Below, in pieces: positions 1 through 8,777 of a stretch of DNA of 64,000 nucleotides (the stretch's first letter is position 1; the number at the start of each line of letters is the position of its first letter). Source of the stretch: Chloroflexota bacterium. Its GTDB lineage: Bacteria; Chloroflexota; UBA6077; JACCZL01. The position numbers and the translations under genes were made by a program. The stretch covers positions 62,001-126,000 of the forward strand of contig JADLFM010000243.1 of NCBI GenBank assembly GCA_020845495.1. Direction: 5' to 3'. The notes beneath the pieces were generated by a model. That model saw nothing but the letters and a program-made list of their open reading frames with translations. It did no database searches and was not told where the DNA came from.

Positions 1-388
1 TCACCCATCACTGAAGATGGGTGCGACGCCGACTCGCCGTTCAACCGGGCGAAGTCCATCATGTTTCAATCCTCACCCATCACTGAAGATGGGTGCGACT
101 TCCAGTCACCAGCCGGCAGCTTTTTAGGAAAAGGGTTTCAATCCTCACCCATCACTGAAGATGGGTGCGACGGAGACCACGGAGGGGACCGCGCCAGGGA
201 CGGGCGCGTTTCAATCCTCACCCATCACTGAAGATGGGTGCGACAGGCGCAGATGCCAGATCACGGCTCCCGTCCCATGTTTCAATCCTCACCCATCACT
301 GAAGATGGGTGCGACCGGAGCATCCTTACTCGGCTTGCGGACGTGATGGGCGTTTCAATCCTCACCCATCACTGAAGATGGGTGCGAC
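1..388 (-). CRISPR. Type I-C CRISPR array (leader-proximal end, truncated by window edge)
   Basis: Five complete, identical 37-bp repeats lie at 63-99, 135-171, 208-244, 279-315 and 352-388. The last 27 bases of a sixth occupy 1-27. The spacers are 35, 35, 36, 34 and 36 bp. Read on the minus strand, the repeat begins GTCGCACCC and ends ATTGAAAC, the usual 3' end of type I-C repeats. It holds an 8-bp stem (CACCCATC with GATGGGTG around a 6-base loop). The cas genes lie to the right on the minus strand with cas2 nearest, so the array is transcribed leftward and the repeat at 352-388 is the first after the leader. The array continues beyond base 1. No repeat degeneracy is visible, as expected for the young, leader-proximal end. 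Spacer targets cannot be judged from the sequence alone. Confidence 0.98.
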
Positions 389-648
389 GCTGGTTGCAGC
401 CCTTTAGGCTGCCTGTTTCATACGACTTTGTGCACCTCCTGGTCGAATCTGCACGCGCTGCTACCGGCTCGACTGCCCGATCTGCGGCATATAGGCGGTC
501 TGCAGCCCCCGAACTGCGCGGACCCTCCGCGTATCAGGGTGGCGCCGACGGTTCGCGCACGCAACCATAGTAGCCCCAACCGGGCACTCTCGGCTGCTCT
601 CGCCCGCACGCATCCTCCTACTGGCGGCCACTACAGGCATGGCAACCG
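389..648 (-). promoter_or_regulatory. CRISPR leader region
   Basis: This 260-bp non-coding interval separates the end of cas2 from the first repeat, which is where the I-C leader should lie. It is GC-rich rather than AT-rich. Next to the first repeat is a 6-bp hairpin (GCAGCC at 396-401, GGCTGC at 407-412). Beyond it, 415-426 reads on the minus strand GTCGTATGAAAC, which combines the first bases and last bases of the repeat with the middle missing. No confident promoter box was identified. Confidence 0.6.
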
Positions 649-939
649 CTACAGCACCAGCGGATCGTGGAGGTCGAACGCCGGCTGCTGCCCGAACATG
701 CGCACGAACCGCTCGCGTGGCTCTCGAAGCCGATAGACCCTCAGACTGTCTTCGGTCGGACTCATCTCACGCAGCAAGCGATGAAGCAGAAGTTCCAGGC
801 TCGCCTCGTTCAGCGTGCACTCGAAGACCGAAAGTTGCACCCGCTGCCCATAGCCCTCACAGACCTTCGCCACACGCCGCAAACGCCGCCGACCGGCCGT
901 TGTGTCGGTCGCCACGTCGTACGTGACCAGCACTTCCAC
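649..939 (-). CDS. cas2: CRISPR-associated endonuclease Cas2
   Basis: This is the structural partner of Cas1 in the spacer-integration complex. The 96-residue ferredoxin-like protein opens with the beta strand VLVTYDV, whose Asp is the conserved Cas2 acidic residue. It continues with GRRRLRRVAKVC and YGQRVQLSVFEC, typical of the I-C Cas2 group, and matches the usual length of about 96 residues. I chose the GTG at 939 because GGGAGGA stands just upstream; an earlier in-frame GTG at 954 would remove that ribosome-binding site. It is the last gene of the cas operon, 57 bp after cas1 and directly before the leader and array. Confidence 0.95.
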   Translation of the reverse strand: MEVLVTYDVATDTTAGRRRLRRVAKVCEGYGQRVQLSVFECTLNEASLELLLHRLLREMSPTEDSLRVYRLREPRERFVRMFGQQPAFDLHDPLVL

Positions 940-996
940 GGCTCCTCCCTGCACCCGTCGTCGGATCGCTTGCCCCCAGCACAGACACCCGTCAAG

Positions 997-2028
997 TCAG
1001 CGTCCCAGGAATGGCGGATACTCGGTGAGGTCACCTCGAAGATGCCTTGCCAGGAGCCGGGCCTGAACGTGCGGCAACAGGCCAACAGGCACCTTCTCCT
1101 TCAAGACGCGATGCTCGACCGACTCCTCCTTCCGCTCCTGGTAGGCCACCAGCACGATCCTCCGGCCGTCTTCATTCAGGAGCACTGCCCCGCCGAGCGA
1201 CTCGTCGAAATGCTCGGCCCGCAGTTGCCGCCGATTGACCAGGCTCAGCGCCAGCCGGTCCGCCACCACCGGCCGCATCTCCTCCATCAAGTCGAGCGCC
1301 AGCGCTGGCCGGCCAGGCCGCAGGCTGTGGAGGTATCCAACCTGTGGATCCAGCCCTACTCCCTCCAACGCCGCGCTACACTCCGCGCGGAGCAGCGTGT
1401 ACAAGAATGACAGCACCGCGTTCGCACGGTCGCGCGGTGGCCGCCGCGTCCGCCCGTCTGGGCCGAACGCCTCGCGGTCGGCCCGAATCATTCGTGCAAA
1501 CACTCGGAAGTAGGCACGCGCCGCTTCGCCCTCATCACCACGGATCACGTCGAGATCGTTCGTCTCACGCAGCCGGCCGAGTGCGTCGGCAAGCCGCCCG
1601 GCCGCCGCCCCAAGCTCGGCCCGGTCCGCATCATCCGGCGCATCACGCGCAGCCCGTAGCAGCACCAGCCGGCTGTTCTGAATCTTTGCCGCCACCATCT
1701 GCCGCGCGATCGCCATCGTCCGCTCGCGGTCGGAGAGCGCCAGATGCTGTGCCCGGCGCAGCAGGACGTTGCCGCGTGTCTGCCCCTCAACGCGCGCCTT
1801 GAACCGGCCTCGCCGGTCCAGCCAGACCAGACTCCGCCCATCCTCCGCACAGCGCTGAAGCAGGAATGGGCTGATCGAGACCTGCCCGAACATCACGATC
1901 CCAGATAGCCGTCCGAGTGGCGCCCGAAGCCGTAGCTCTCGCTCAACCTCCACTCGTACCGTGTCATGGTCCAGCCGCAGCATCGCCCCCTGTGTCTGGA
2001 CGTACAGCACGTTCAACAGCTCGTGCAT
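997..2028 (-). CDS. cas1: CRISPR-associated integrase Cas1 (type I-C)
   Basis: This metal-dependent integrase inserts new spacers together with Cas2. The 343-residue protein has an N-terminal beta domain and a helical catalytic domain. The active-site set is visible: Glu166 in RGDEGEAARAYF, His234 in GYLHS and Asp246 in ALALDLMEE. The ATG at 2028 starts MHELLNVLYV, the normal Cas1c N-terminus, with GGGAGG upstream. An in-frame ATG at 2085 would add 19 residues of Arg/Gly-rich non-family sequence. It sits 72 bp after cas4 and 57 bp before cas2 on the same strand, completing the adaptation module cas4-cas1-cas2. Confidence 0.97.
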   Translation of the reverse strand: MHELLNVLYVQTQGAMLRLDHDTVRVEVERELRLRAPLGRLSGIVMFGQVSISPFLLQRCAEDGRSLVWLDRRGRFKARVEGQTRGNVLLRRAQHLALSDRERTMAIARQMVAAKIQNSRLVLLRAARDAPDDADRAELGAAAGRLADALGRLRETNDLDVIRGDEGEAARAYFRVFARMIRADREAFGPDGRTRRPPRDRANAVLSFLYTLLRAECSAALEGVGLDPQVGYLHSLRPGRPALALDLMEEMRPVVADRLALSLVNRRQLRAEHFDESLGGAVLLNEDGRRIVLVAYQERKEESVEHRVLKEKVPVGLLPHVQARLLARHLRGDLTEYPPFLGR

Positions 2029-2100
2029 GTGGCCCCCGTACCTGCCTCCCGCTACGCCGCCACACCGTTGCCCACACCGCGGCACCGTCTCTCGCCACCG

Positions 2101-2739
2101 TCAGCTCAGTGACAGCGGCCGGAACAACGCACCTTGTAGCCCACGCAGCCGCGCCCGCTCTCCGACGACGCTCGGTAGGCAAGCATGGATCAGCGAACAG
2201 CGCCGACAGCGAGCGTCGTTTGGCGCCGCCGGCAGCGCCTGTCGCACGAGCAGCGCCCGCACCCCCACGATGGCCTCCTCGGTCCGCTGCCGCAGTGTCG
2301 CGTCGAACGTCACCTCCTCACGTCGTCGGTCGGCGTGCGTGAAGATCGCGCCCCGGCGAACCTCCACTCCCAGCATTTCCTCCAGACACAGCGCCTGGGC
2401 GCAGACCTGAAGTGCCGCATGATCGCCGTGCCGAACCCCGACCTTGTACTCGACCGGATATGGGCCCTCCGGCCGTAGCTCGACGAGGTCCGACTTGCCA
2501 CGCAGCCCCAGTCGTTCGGACCAGAGCGTCACCGAGCGGAGCGCCCGTACGCCCCGCTCGGTCGTCGGCTCGCCCGCGTCAACCCGCTCGTGAGCGAGCG
2601 ATCCGCGCACCGTGTAGACGTTCTCGTCCCAGGTTTGCTCGACATAGATCAGCGCACACTGACGGGCACAGTAGCTGTAATGCTCGATCGCCGAGATCGG
2701 GATATCCAGCCTGCTTTCTGGGCCGAGATCGTCGTCCAC
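2101..2739 (-). CDS. cas4: CRISPR-associated exonuclease Cas4
   Basis: This RecB-like nuclease trims prespacers and helps select PAMs in the I-C adaptation complex. The 212-residue protein has the nuclease residues His50, Asp84 and the Glu97-x-Lys99 pair in PVEYKVG. The four cysteines for the iron-sulfur cluster are Cys24 near the N-terminus and Cys178, Cys181 and Cys187 near the C-terminus (the C-x2-C-x5-C pattern). The start is a GTG at 2739, only 10 bp after the cas7 stop, implying one transcript. No expected motif is missing, so it should be active. Confidence 0.96.
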   Translation of the reverse strand: MDDDLGPESRLDIPISAIEHYSYCARQCALIYVEQTWDENVYTVRGSLAHERVDAGEPTTERGVRALRSVTLWSERLGLRGKSDLVELRPEGPYPVEYKVGVRHGDHAALQVCAQALCLEEMLGVEVRRGAIFTHADRRREEVTFDATLRQRTEEAIVGVRALLVRQALPAAPNDARCRRCSLIHACLPSVVGERARLRGLQGALFRPLSLS

Positions 2740-2749
2740 GGCCGCGGCC

Positions 2750-3676
2750 TCAGCCCACCAGGGGCGTCAGGGTCACGCCCTCTGGAAGACCCGCTTCGTC
2801 GATCGTCACGGCGTACTCCTTGAACGAGCGCGGTGCCTGCACACCCTCGCGTCGCGCCACGCCCACCAGGTCGAATAGCTGGTGTGACGGCGCGTTCCCG
2901 AGCGGCTTCTCGTGGCTGAAGACATACAACCCTCGACACGCCGTCAGCCCCCGTGACGCCGATCGATCCAGGTCCCACATCATCTGCAAGGCCTCCCAGA
3001 AGACGCCTAGATCCTCCACCATCGCCCCGGTCGTACGGGCGAAGCTCGGCACGAAGAAGCCGTGCGCCCGGTACAGCCCGTACGGCACCAGCGCCTTGCG
3101 CCCCATCTCCGTCCGCTTACCCCCGCGCCCCTGGCCGTCCTCGTCGCTCTCGATAACCCTGGTGTCTTCCTCACGTGTCACGGCGATGCGCGTGATCGAC
3201 GGCTCCATCTGGACGATCGGGTCGATCGAGCGCGCGAACGTGAGTTGCAGCGGGCCGCGTACCTGCCCGCAGTTCACACCTGTCGTCATGACCGCGCCGA
3301 ACATCCGGATGTCGTAGAAGTTCGCGCACATCCACTCGCGAGCCCTGTCCACATCCGCCGCGTTCTGCTTTGCCCCGGTCGACTTGAGGCCCAGGCTCGT
3401 GTAGGCGCGCCCATGCTGCGCGTTGAGCGCCATCCCGCCCTGGACGTAGATCTTGTAGCGCTCCTCGCCCCCACGCGCGGCATCCACGTAGTCCCGGACC
3501 TTCCGCTTGATCGCGACGTCCGTCACCAGCCCCTGCATCGTCTCGGGATCCACGCGCGGCAGGTTACCGGCGTCCGGGTCACCGTTTGGGTTGCCGTCCT
3601 GCACGTCGAAGAGCAGCACGAAATCATGGCGGCGGGCGACGTCGGCGTGGACCGGGGTCTCAGTCTCGACGGTCAT
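2750..3676 (-). CDS. cas7: Type I-C Cascade backbone protein Cas7c (Csd2)
   Basis: This subunit polymerises along the crRNA to form the Cascade backbone. The 308-residue RAMP-fold protein begins near HDFVLLFDVQDGNPNGDPDA, the family hallmark. It also carries the Csd2-type stretches NLPRVDPETMQGLVTDVAIKRK and MFGAVMTTGVNCGQVRGPLQ. The start is the ATG at 3676, which shares its A with the cas8c stop (TGATG), with GAGGAGGA a few bases upstream. The reading frame stays open far upstream inside cas8c, but that part is not family-like. It lies between cas8c and cas4 in the standard I-C order. Confidence 0.97.
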   Translation of the reverse strand: MTVETETPVHADVARRHDFVLLFDVQDGNPNGDPDAGNLPRVDPETMQGLVTDVAIKRKVRDYVDAARGGEERYKIYVQGGMALNAQHGRAYTSLGLKSTGAKQNAADVDRAREWMCANFYDIRMFGAVMTTGVNCGQVRGPLQLTFARSIDPIVQMEPSITRIAVTREEDTRVIESDEDGQGRGGKRTEMGRKALVPYGLYRAHGFFVPSFARTTGAMVEDLGVFWEALQMMWDLDRSASRGLTACRGLYVFSHEKPLGNAPSHQLFDLVGVARREGVQAPRSFKEYAVTIDEAGLPEGVTLTPLVG

Positions 3677-5427
3677 CAGAGATCCTCCTCGGTGAGCGTA
3701 TCGGTGTCGGTTGTCACAGTCCCGGCGCGTTTGCGCTCGGCTGCCAGGCGGGCCTGCTCGCGGTCGTGGGCGCGCTGATGGTAGAAGCCCAGCGCGAACA
3801 AACCCTGGTCTTCCAACGTCAGGACAGGTCGGAACCCGTCGACCCGGCCGAGCACCTCTTCTAGCCGCTGCTCCAGCGCCTGGTACGTCCCCGGTCGAGT
3901 CTTGCGTAGCTTGGAGAGGTGCGGTGCGCTCCCCCGGATCAGGTACGGGAACACCGTCCCCGGCGCTGACGACGCCGTGCCGAAGTACCGGTCCACCACC
4001 GTTGCGTTGACCCGGCCCAACGCCGCACGCTGGACCGCGTCGAGCACGGCAAGCAGGCGACCGCAGTGGTACGCCTGGCTCGGGTGATCGGGAACGAGAC
4101 GAATCATCGATCGAATCTCCTCTCTGGACATATCCAGGCGCGACAACGTGTCGCTGCCACGCCGGCTGAGGACGAGTTTGATCAGGCTCGCCTGGGCGTG
4201 ACTGACCGAGCCGTCGGCACGCGTCCGGCGGACGGCTCGCGCGAGCAGGTCGAGTGAGAGCGGCGTACCGGTGAGCGCCGAGCGCAGTAACGCGCGGGTC
4301 GTCGGAGGGGCTAACTCCTTGCTCGCGTCGCGGACGGTGGCGGCAGCGAGAGGGAACAGACCCAGTGGACGGTGATCGGCGCCGTCGCGCTCCACGACCA
4401 CTTGATCCTCGAACCACTCGGCCAGATGGTGCTTCGCGGCGCCAATCGTGGTGTCGATCCAGTCTCGCACCACCGCCCGCCCGCCGCTGCCGGACAGAAC
4501 CGTCGCGTAGAAAGCCACGTCGTCAACGTCGGCCCTCGGCCCTCCCGAGCGTAGACTCGAGAGCAGCGCCCGGACCTCTTCGACTCCTGGCCGATCGAAG
4601 AAGTCCCTGAACGAGAACCCGACGTCCTCACGGGTCCAGAAGACGAACGCCGCCCCCCCGAGCGTCATCCGATTCGCCTGCGAGCCGAGCAGCGCGTTGG
4701 CAGCCTTGGTGAATCGCTCTCCGCACGACGCGCAAGTCGGGGCAATCAGCGACGCTTCCAAACCATAGGACTCAAAGGCCGACGCGTTCGCCGAGATGAT
4801 CGACGTACCGGTGGTCTGCCCGCCCGGTACTCCCTTCACCTTGGCCTGAAGCCGTTCGAGAACGGGGCGCGACTCGCCGCAGACGAGGCACTGCATGACC
4901 TGTGCGCCCCGAGCGGCCGGGTCGTTTTCCGCTGCCCAGAACTCCTGTACCGAGCGTGCGTCGATGGGAAACTCGCCCTCCACCTGGAAGGTGAGCAACG
5001 CGCCGGCGTCAAAATCCTCCGGCAGTTCGAGTACGTCGAGCGGGTCATGCTCCAGAAACGTCTGGATTGCCGCGATAGATGGGGCGCCAGTTGTACGAGC
5101 GCATCGGTCGACGAGCGCCAGATAGGCCGCATGACACTGGCGAACCCTCTCCGGCCGAGATTCCTCCCGTGCGAGCCCAAAGGTGTATTCGGCGTTATCT
5201 GCCAACAACAGCGGCTTGATACCGACCGATCGTGCCACCTGCGGCGCCTGCCGACGTACTCCACGCCGGGTCGCCGGGCTTGCCGGATCCGCCGTATCGA
5301 ACGGCGTCCGGCTCAGTGCGCGGCCAGACGAGTCGAGCAGAACGACGTAGCGAATCGGCGTCTCACTGTAGAGCGATGGCGGGAGATCCAGGCGCTCGGA
5401 GTACTCTACGAGGCGGCGGAGCAGCAT
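3676..5427 (-). CDS. cas8c: Type I-C Cascade large subunit Cas8c (Csd1)
   Basis: This large subunit recognises the PAM and helps open target DNA. The 583-residue length is typical of Csd1. The N-terminus MLLRRLVEYSERLDLPP and the segment RYVVLLDSSGRALS are characteristic. Two CxxC pairs at residues 180/183 and 232/235 suggest a structural zinc site, as in other Csd1 proteins. The family often also produces a separate small Cas11c from an internal start near the 3' end; I could not single out that start. Both ends overlap neighbours by one base (TGATG), with cas5 upstream and cas7 downstream, so translation is coupled across the three genes. Confidence 0.95.
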   Translation of the reverse strand: MLLRRLVEYSERLDLPPSLYSETPIRYVVLLDSSGRALSRTPFDTADPASPATRRGVRRQAPQVARSVGIKPLLLADNAEYTFGLAREESRPERVRQCHAAYLALVDRCARTTGAPSIAAIQTFLEHDPLDVLELPEDFDAGALLTFQVEGEFPIDARSVQEFWAAENDPAARGAQVMQCLVCGESRPVLERLQAKVKGVPGGQTTGTSIISANASAFESYGLEASLIAPTCASCGERFTKAANALLGSQANRMTLGGAAFVFWTREDVGFSFRDFFDRPGVEEVRALLSSLRSGGPRADVDDVAFYATVLSGSGGRAVVRDWIDTTIGAAKHHLAEWFEDQVVVERDGADHRPLGLFPLAAATVRDASKELAPPTTRALLRSALTGTPLSLDLLARAVRRTRADGSVSHAQASLIKLVLSRRGSDTLSRLDMSREEIRSMIRLVPDHPSQAYHCGRLLAVLDAVQRAALGRVNATVVDRYFGTASSAPGTVFPYLIRGSAPHLSKLRKTRPGTYQALEQRLEEVLGRVDGFRPVLTLEDQGLFALGFYHQRAHDREQARLAAERKRAGTVTTDTDTLTEEDL

Positions 5428-6080
5428 CAGGCCACCTCCTCGGCCAACCGATCGGGCACCCGCAGCATGCCGTTCTCCAGGCGGGCCTCGAAGAAGCGCG
5501 GCGTTCCAACTCCGCTCGAGCCCGACGTGTATTGGAGGTCGAGCAGCATCGGTCCCAGGTCTTCGGTATGTGAGATCGGCTGCTCGCTCCCGTCCGGCTC
5601 GCAGAAATCGGCCGCGAACTCACGGCAGCCCAGATATGGGCGGCTAAAGCACTGTCCCCGCCGGACCCGCCGCCGAAACTGATCGCGGTACTTCGCCTGA
5701 TCCTCCCGCACGTCCGGCCGAAGCGCCATGCGCGCCTGGATGACATAGCCCACGTCGCGCAGGGCCAGCGTGTGCCGCTGGGAACGGTCGGCCGTCACGT
5801 CGAAGCCTCCTGACCCGGCCCTCTGCCAGGAGGCCGCCGCGCGCTCGCTCGCCCGCGAGTTGACCTCATTGCGGAGGATTGAGAAGTAGCGGATCTCGTT
5901 CAAGACCCGAATCTCCTCCACCACCCAGGCGAACTCCGGCTTCCAGAAAATCGCCTCCAGCACACCTCTAGCGGCCGAGGGCGTCATCACCGGGTAGCTC
6001 ACCCGCTCGACCTTCATCTCCGGCCGGGTGAAGCACGCCAGCGGCCCCCAGACCTTCACTTCCAAAGGCCGATCGTACAT
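5427..6080 (-). CDS. cas5c: Type I-C Cas5c (Csd5), predicted pre-crRNA endonuclease
   Basis: In type I-C, Cas5 replaces Cas6: it cuts pre-crRNA in the repeat and caps the 5' end of Cascade. The 217-residue protein has the Cas5 N-terminus VKVWGPLACFTRPE, then YPVMTPSAARG, FWKPEFAW and SILRNEV. The best-studied enzyme (Bacillus halodurans Cas5d) uses Tyr46, Lys116 and His117. The aligned residues here appear to be Phe45, Arg102 and His103, so the general-base Tyr is not conserved, though this alignment is by eye. The ATG at 6080 follows AAGGAG at good spacing; 24 upstream in-frame codons are unlike the family. Its stop overlaps the cas8c start (TGATG). Confidence 0.95.
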   Translation of the reverse strand: MYDRPLEVKVWGPLACFTRPEMKVERVSYPVMTPSAARGVLEAIFWKPEFAWVVEEIRVLNEIRYFSILRNEVNSRASERAAASWQRAGSGGFDVTADRSQRHTLALRDVGYVIQARMALRPDVREDQAKYRDQFRRRVRRGQCFSRPYLGCREFAADFCEPDGSEQPISHTEDLGPMLLDLQYTSGSSGVGTPRFFEARLENGMLRVPDRLAEEVA

Positions 6081-6512
6081 AGCAACTCCTTGCTCGTATC
6101 TCTGCATGTCCGAGTACTGCGATCCAGCGGCTCCCACACCTGTCCAGGTCACGGCGACTGCCGTTCGTTACGTATCTCCATCCCGACACCCCGCCGGTCG
6201 AGGAATCGAGCGGGGCAGGAACATCCCGATCCACGCTCCCGCCTTCCCGGTTCGAACGCTACCCCGTAGATCTCGGGTCTCCGTTCACGCGTGCTCTGAG
6301 CCCTTCAGCGCAATGCCCGCCTCGATCTGCCACAGTCGGCCAACTACCGGAGCGGGACGTCACGGCATAGCGGGATGACGTCGAGCATCCGTCTCGATCG
6401 ATTCCCCGCGCTGCTCTGGTAGCACCGAGCACAGCCGGTGGTGAGGAAACGTTGCCACCCTGTGTTGAGGGACGGCCAACACGGCGAGCGGTTCTCGCAA
6501 GATCGTGTCGCT
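6081..6512. other. 432-bp non-coding gap between cas3 and cas5
   Basis: No family-like coding sequence, strong hairpin or tandem repeat was recognised. The rest of the operon is tightly overlapped, so this gap probably holds a separate promoter for cas5-cas8c-cas7-cas4-cas1-cas2, but I see no confident -35/-10 pair. Confidence 0.5.
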
Positions 6513-8777
6513 CTACACCACGAACCTCTCAGCACCCGGCCCGCGCGGCGTCAGGCCTCGGATAGGGTCGTAGTCGCCATGCCACTCAGCCAGGCCGTAG
6601 GACACCTCCGGCCGGCCCGCCGGGCGGACGTCCGTCAGGAGTCCTGCCCGCCGGTAGCGCTCGGCTTCCCGTCGCCGCACCGTCACGAGGTACGGCTGAA
6701 GGCGCCGGAGCGCCTGGCGTGGCGACATCGCGGCACGGCGCGGCTCCCGCAGTCCGGCAAGGAGCGCTTCTACCTCTCGCTGCTTCACGTCTGTCCCGTA
6801 GGTCGTGACGACCAAACTCAACGTATCGTCGTCGATCATCCTGAACTTCCGCGCCACCTCGGGATAGTCGAAACTCGTCCGCAACGCCTGTATGTCCCGC
6901 GCATCGGTGGCCTCAAGCGACAGCAGTTGGCGGGAGTACGCGCCGTACACGCTCGGGTCGTTCGGATCGAGATCGCTTCCGTCGAGCGCCGCCGCCTGGC
7001 GCAGCGCGAGCGCTACCTCGCGCCCCCGCTCGTACGTGCCCGGCGGGATCCCGCCCTCGGCTGGCTGGAAGACGATGACCCGACCTGCCGCCAGCCGGCC
7101 CTCGCGGTTGCAGCGCCCGGCCGCTTGAATGATTCCGTCAAGCGGCCCCATCGCCCGCAGCACGAGCGGGAAATCGACGTCCACCCCGGCCTCGACGACC
7201 TGGGTTGCCACGAGCCGGCACGGCTCGTCCGCTGCCAGCCGTCGTCGGACCTCAGCCAGCACCGCTCGTCGGTGCGCCCCACACAGCAACGTGGACAGGT
7301 GGAGCGCGTCCGGGTCGCCCAGCGCGTCCAGTATCGAGAGAGCGTCGGCCTTGGTGTTCACGACCACCAGCGCCTGCTCTTCCGTCTGCACCAGATCGGC
7401 AAGCTCCGTCCAACCGAGCGGCGGATCGAGCCGCCATTCGTATCTCACCCGCTTCAGCGCTCGGAACAGTGGGGCCGGGTCGCCAAGGACGTCCGTCGCC
7501 GGCAGGTTCTTGAGTACGGGGATTGTCTCGAAGGCGGGCTGCGTCGCCGTCGACAGCAGCACCGTCGTCCTGTAGTGGGCGCACAACTCACGGAGGACGT
7601 CCAGGATCGGGTCGAGCAGGTGGGCCGGCAACGCTTGAACCTCGTCGAGGATCACCACTGAGTCAGTGAGCCGGTGCAGCTTGCGACAAGCCGTTCGTGT
7701 CCGCCCGAACAGGCTCTCGAAGAGCTGCACCGTCGTCGTCACGACGATCGGGGCGTCCCAGTTCTCGGCGGCGAGCCGCGGCCAGATGGCATCCGGCGAA
7801 AAGGCGCCGTTCTCCGACTCTTCGACCGCCCCGACAAGCTCGCGGCTCCCACTATGATGCTCCAGGACGACTGGAGTATCCCGCTCGCGCTCCAACACTC
7901 GACGGTAGACGTCGACGGTCTGCTCGGTGATGGTGATGAACGGTACCGCCACGATGACCCGGCGCTTGCCGTGGATCAGCGCGTGCCGCAGGGCGAACGC
8001 CAGTCCGGACAACGTCTTGCCGCCGCCCGTTGGAGCGGCAAGCCGGAATAGACCGGGCGATGTCTCGGCGGCCTCGAGGCAGGCCTTCTGGATCGCCTCG
8101 CGCGACCCGCGCACCGCCGCCGAGCCGGTCCCGGCGCCGGCCCTCAGCGTGCTCAGATATCGGTCAAGACGTGCCCACAACTCCGCCATTGTGACAGCCG
8201 TGCCACGCAAAGCTGCACGCTCGGCCGATGCATGCGCCTCGGTGTCGAGCGAGTCGGCATCCACCAGTGCCGAGAATAGCAGCCGGATGAACAACTCGGC
8301 GGCACGCTTCGCCGAGGCGGCATCGTTGGTACGCCCTTCGAGGTGGGTAGGCAATCCGATCCTCGCGGCTGACTCCAGGTCCGGGAGAGCTGCCCGCGCG
8401 AGCCGTATTGCTTCGGCCACGGCGGGTCTGGACCCCCTCTCGGCAAGCCAGCCTCGTAGCTCCCCTCCGGCGCGTAGGCCGCCATGATGCCCCTGGATAA
8501 CCAGCGCCGCCGGACCGAGCACGCGTGCCAGCCCGGTCCCGGCGGCCTTGTGATCCGGCCCGCTGCCCGGCGCCACCCTTCCTGCCTCGGCGTCGAGCAG
8601 GTACCGCTGCCAGGCCGGATCGAACTTGCCGACGTCGTGCCAGAGCCCGAGGTAGTAGCCGGCCTCGCGCGCCCCCAACGGCTCTGCAAAGTCCGCCGTG
8701 CGCTCGGCCACGCCCCGTAGGTGGTCCACCAATCCCTGCCGCTCGCCCCGGTCGTTGCGGGAGTGCGCGTACGCCAC
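6513..8777 (-). CDS. cas3: CRISPR-associated nuclease-helicase Cas3
   Basis: This ATP-driven single-strand nuclease and helicase is recruited by Cascade to destroy targets. The 754-residue protein fuses an N-terminal HD nuclease (His19; His47-Asp48 in LWHDVGKF; His76; His97-His98 in GHHGG) to a superfamily 2 helicase. The helicase shows Walker A APTGGGKT at 248-255, the DEVQ box at 378-381, and motif VI IIQAAGRCNREG. The GTG at 8777 has GGAGGG six to seven bases upstream. All nuclease and ATPase motifs are present, so interference should be functional. It is the first cas gene, separated from cas5 by a 432-bp gap. Confidence 0.97.
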   Translation of the reverse strand: MAYAHSRNDRGERQGLVDHLRGVAERTADFAEPLGAREAGYYLGLWHDVGKFDPAWQRYLLDAEAGRVAPGSGPDHKAAGTGLARVLGPAALVIQGHHGGLRAGGELRGWLAERGSRPAVAEAIRLARAALPDLESAARIGLPTHLEGRTNDAASAKRAAELFIRLLFSALVDADSLDTEAHASAERAALRGTAVTMAELWARLDRYLSTLRAGAGTGSAAVRGSREAIQKACLEAAETSPGLFRLAAPTGGGKTLSGLAFALRHALIHGKRRVIVAVPFITITEQTVDVYRRVLERERDTPVVLEHHSGSRELVGAVEESENGAFSPDAIWPRLAAENWDAPIVVTTTVQLFESLFGRTRTACRKLHRLTDSVVILDEVQALPAHLLDPILDVLRELCAHYRTTVLLSTATQPAFETIPVLKNLPATDVLGDPAPLFRALKRVRYEWRLDPPLGWTELADLVQTEEQALVVVNTKADALSILDALGDPDALHLSTLLCGAHRRAVLAEVRRRLAADEPCRLVATQVVEAGVDVDFPLVLRAMGPLDGIIQAAGRCNREGRLAAGRVIVFQPAEGGIPPGTYERGREVALALRQAAALDGSDLDPNDPSVYGAYSRQLLSLEATDARDIQALRTSFDYPEVARKFRMIDDDTLSLVVTTYGTDVKQREVEALLAGLREPRRAAMSPRQALRRLQPYLVTVRRREAERYRRAGLLTDVRPAGRPEVSYGLAEWHGDYDPIRGLTPRGPGAERFVV

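Noticed and set aside
3677..4417. Upstream extension of cas7 into cas8c
   Set aside because: The frame is open, but the residues are Arg/Pro-rich and unlike Csd2. The ATG at 3676 has a strong ribosome site and the usual one-base overlap.
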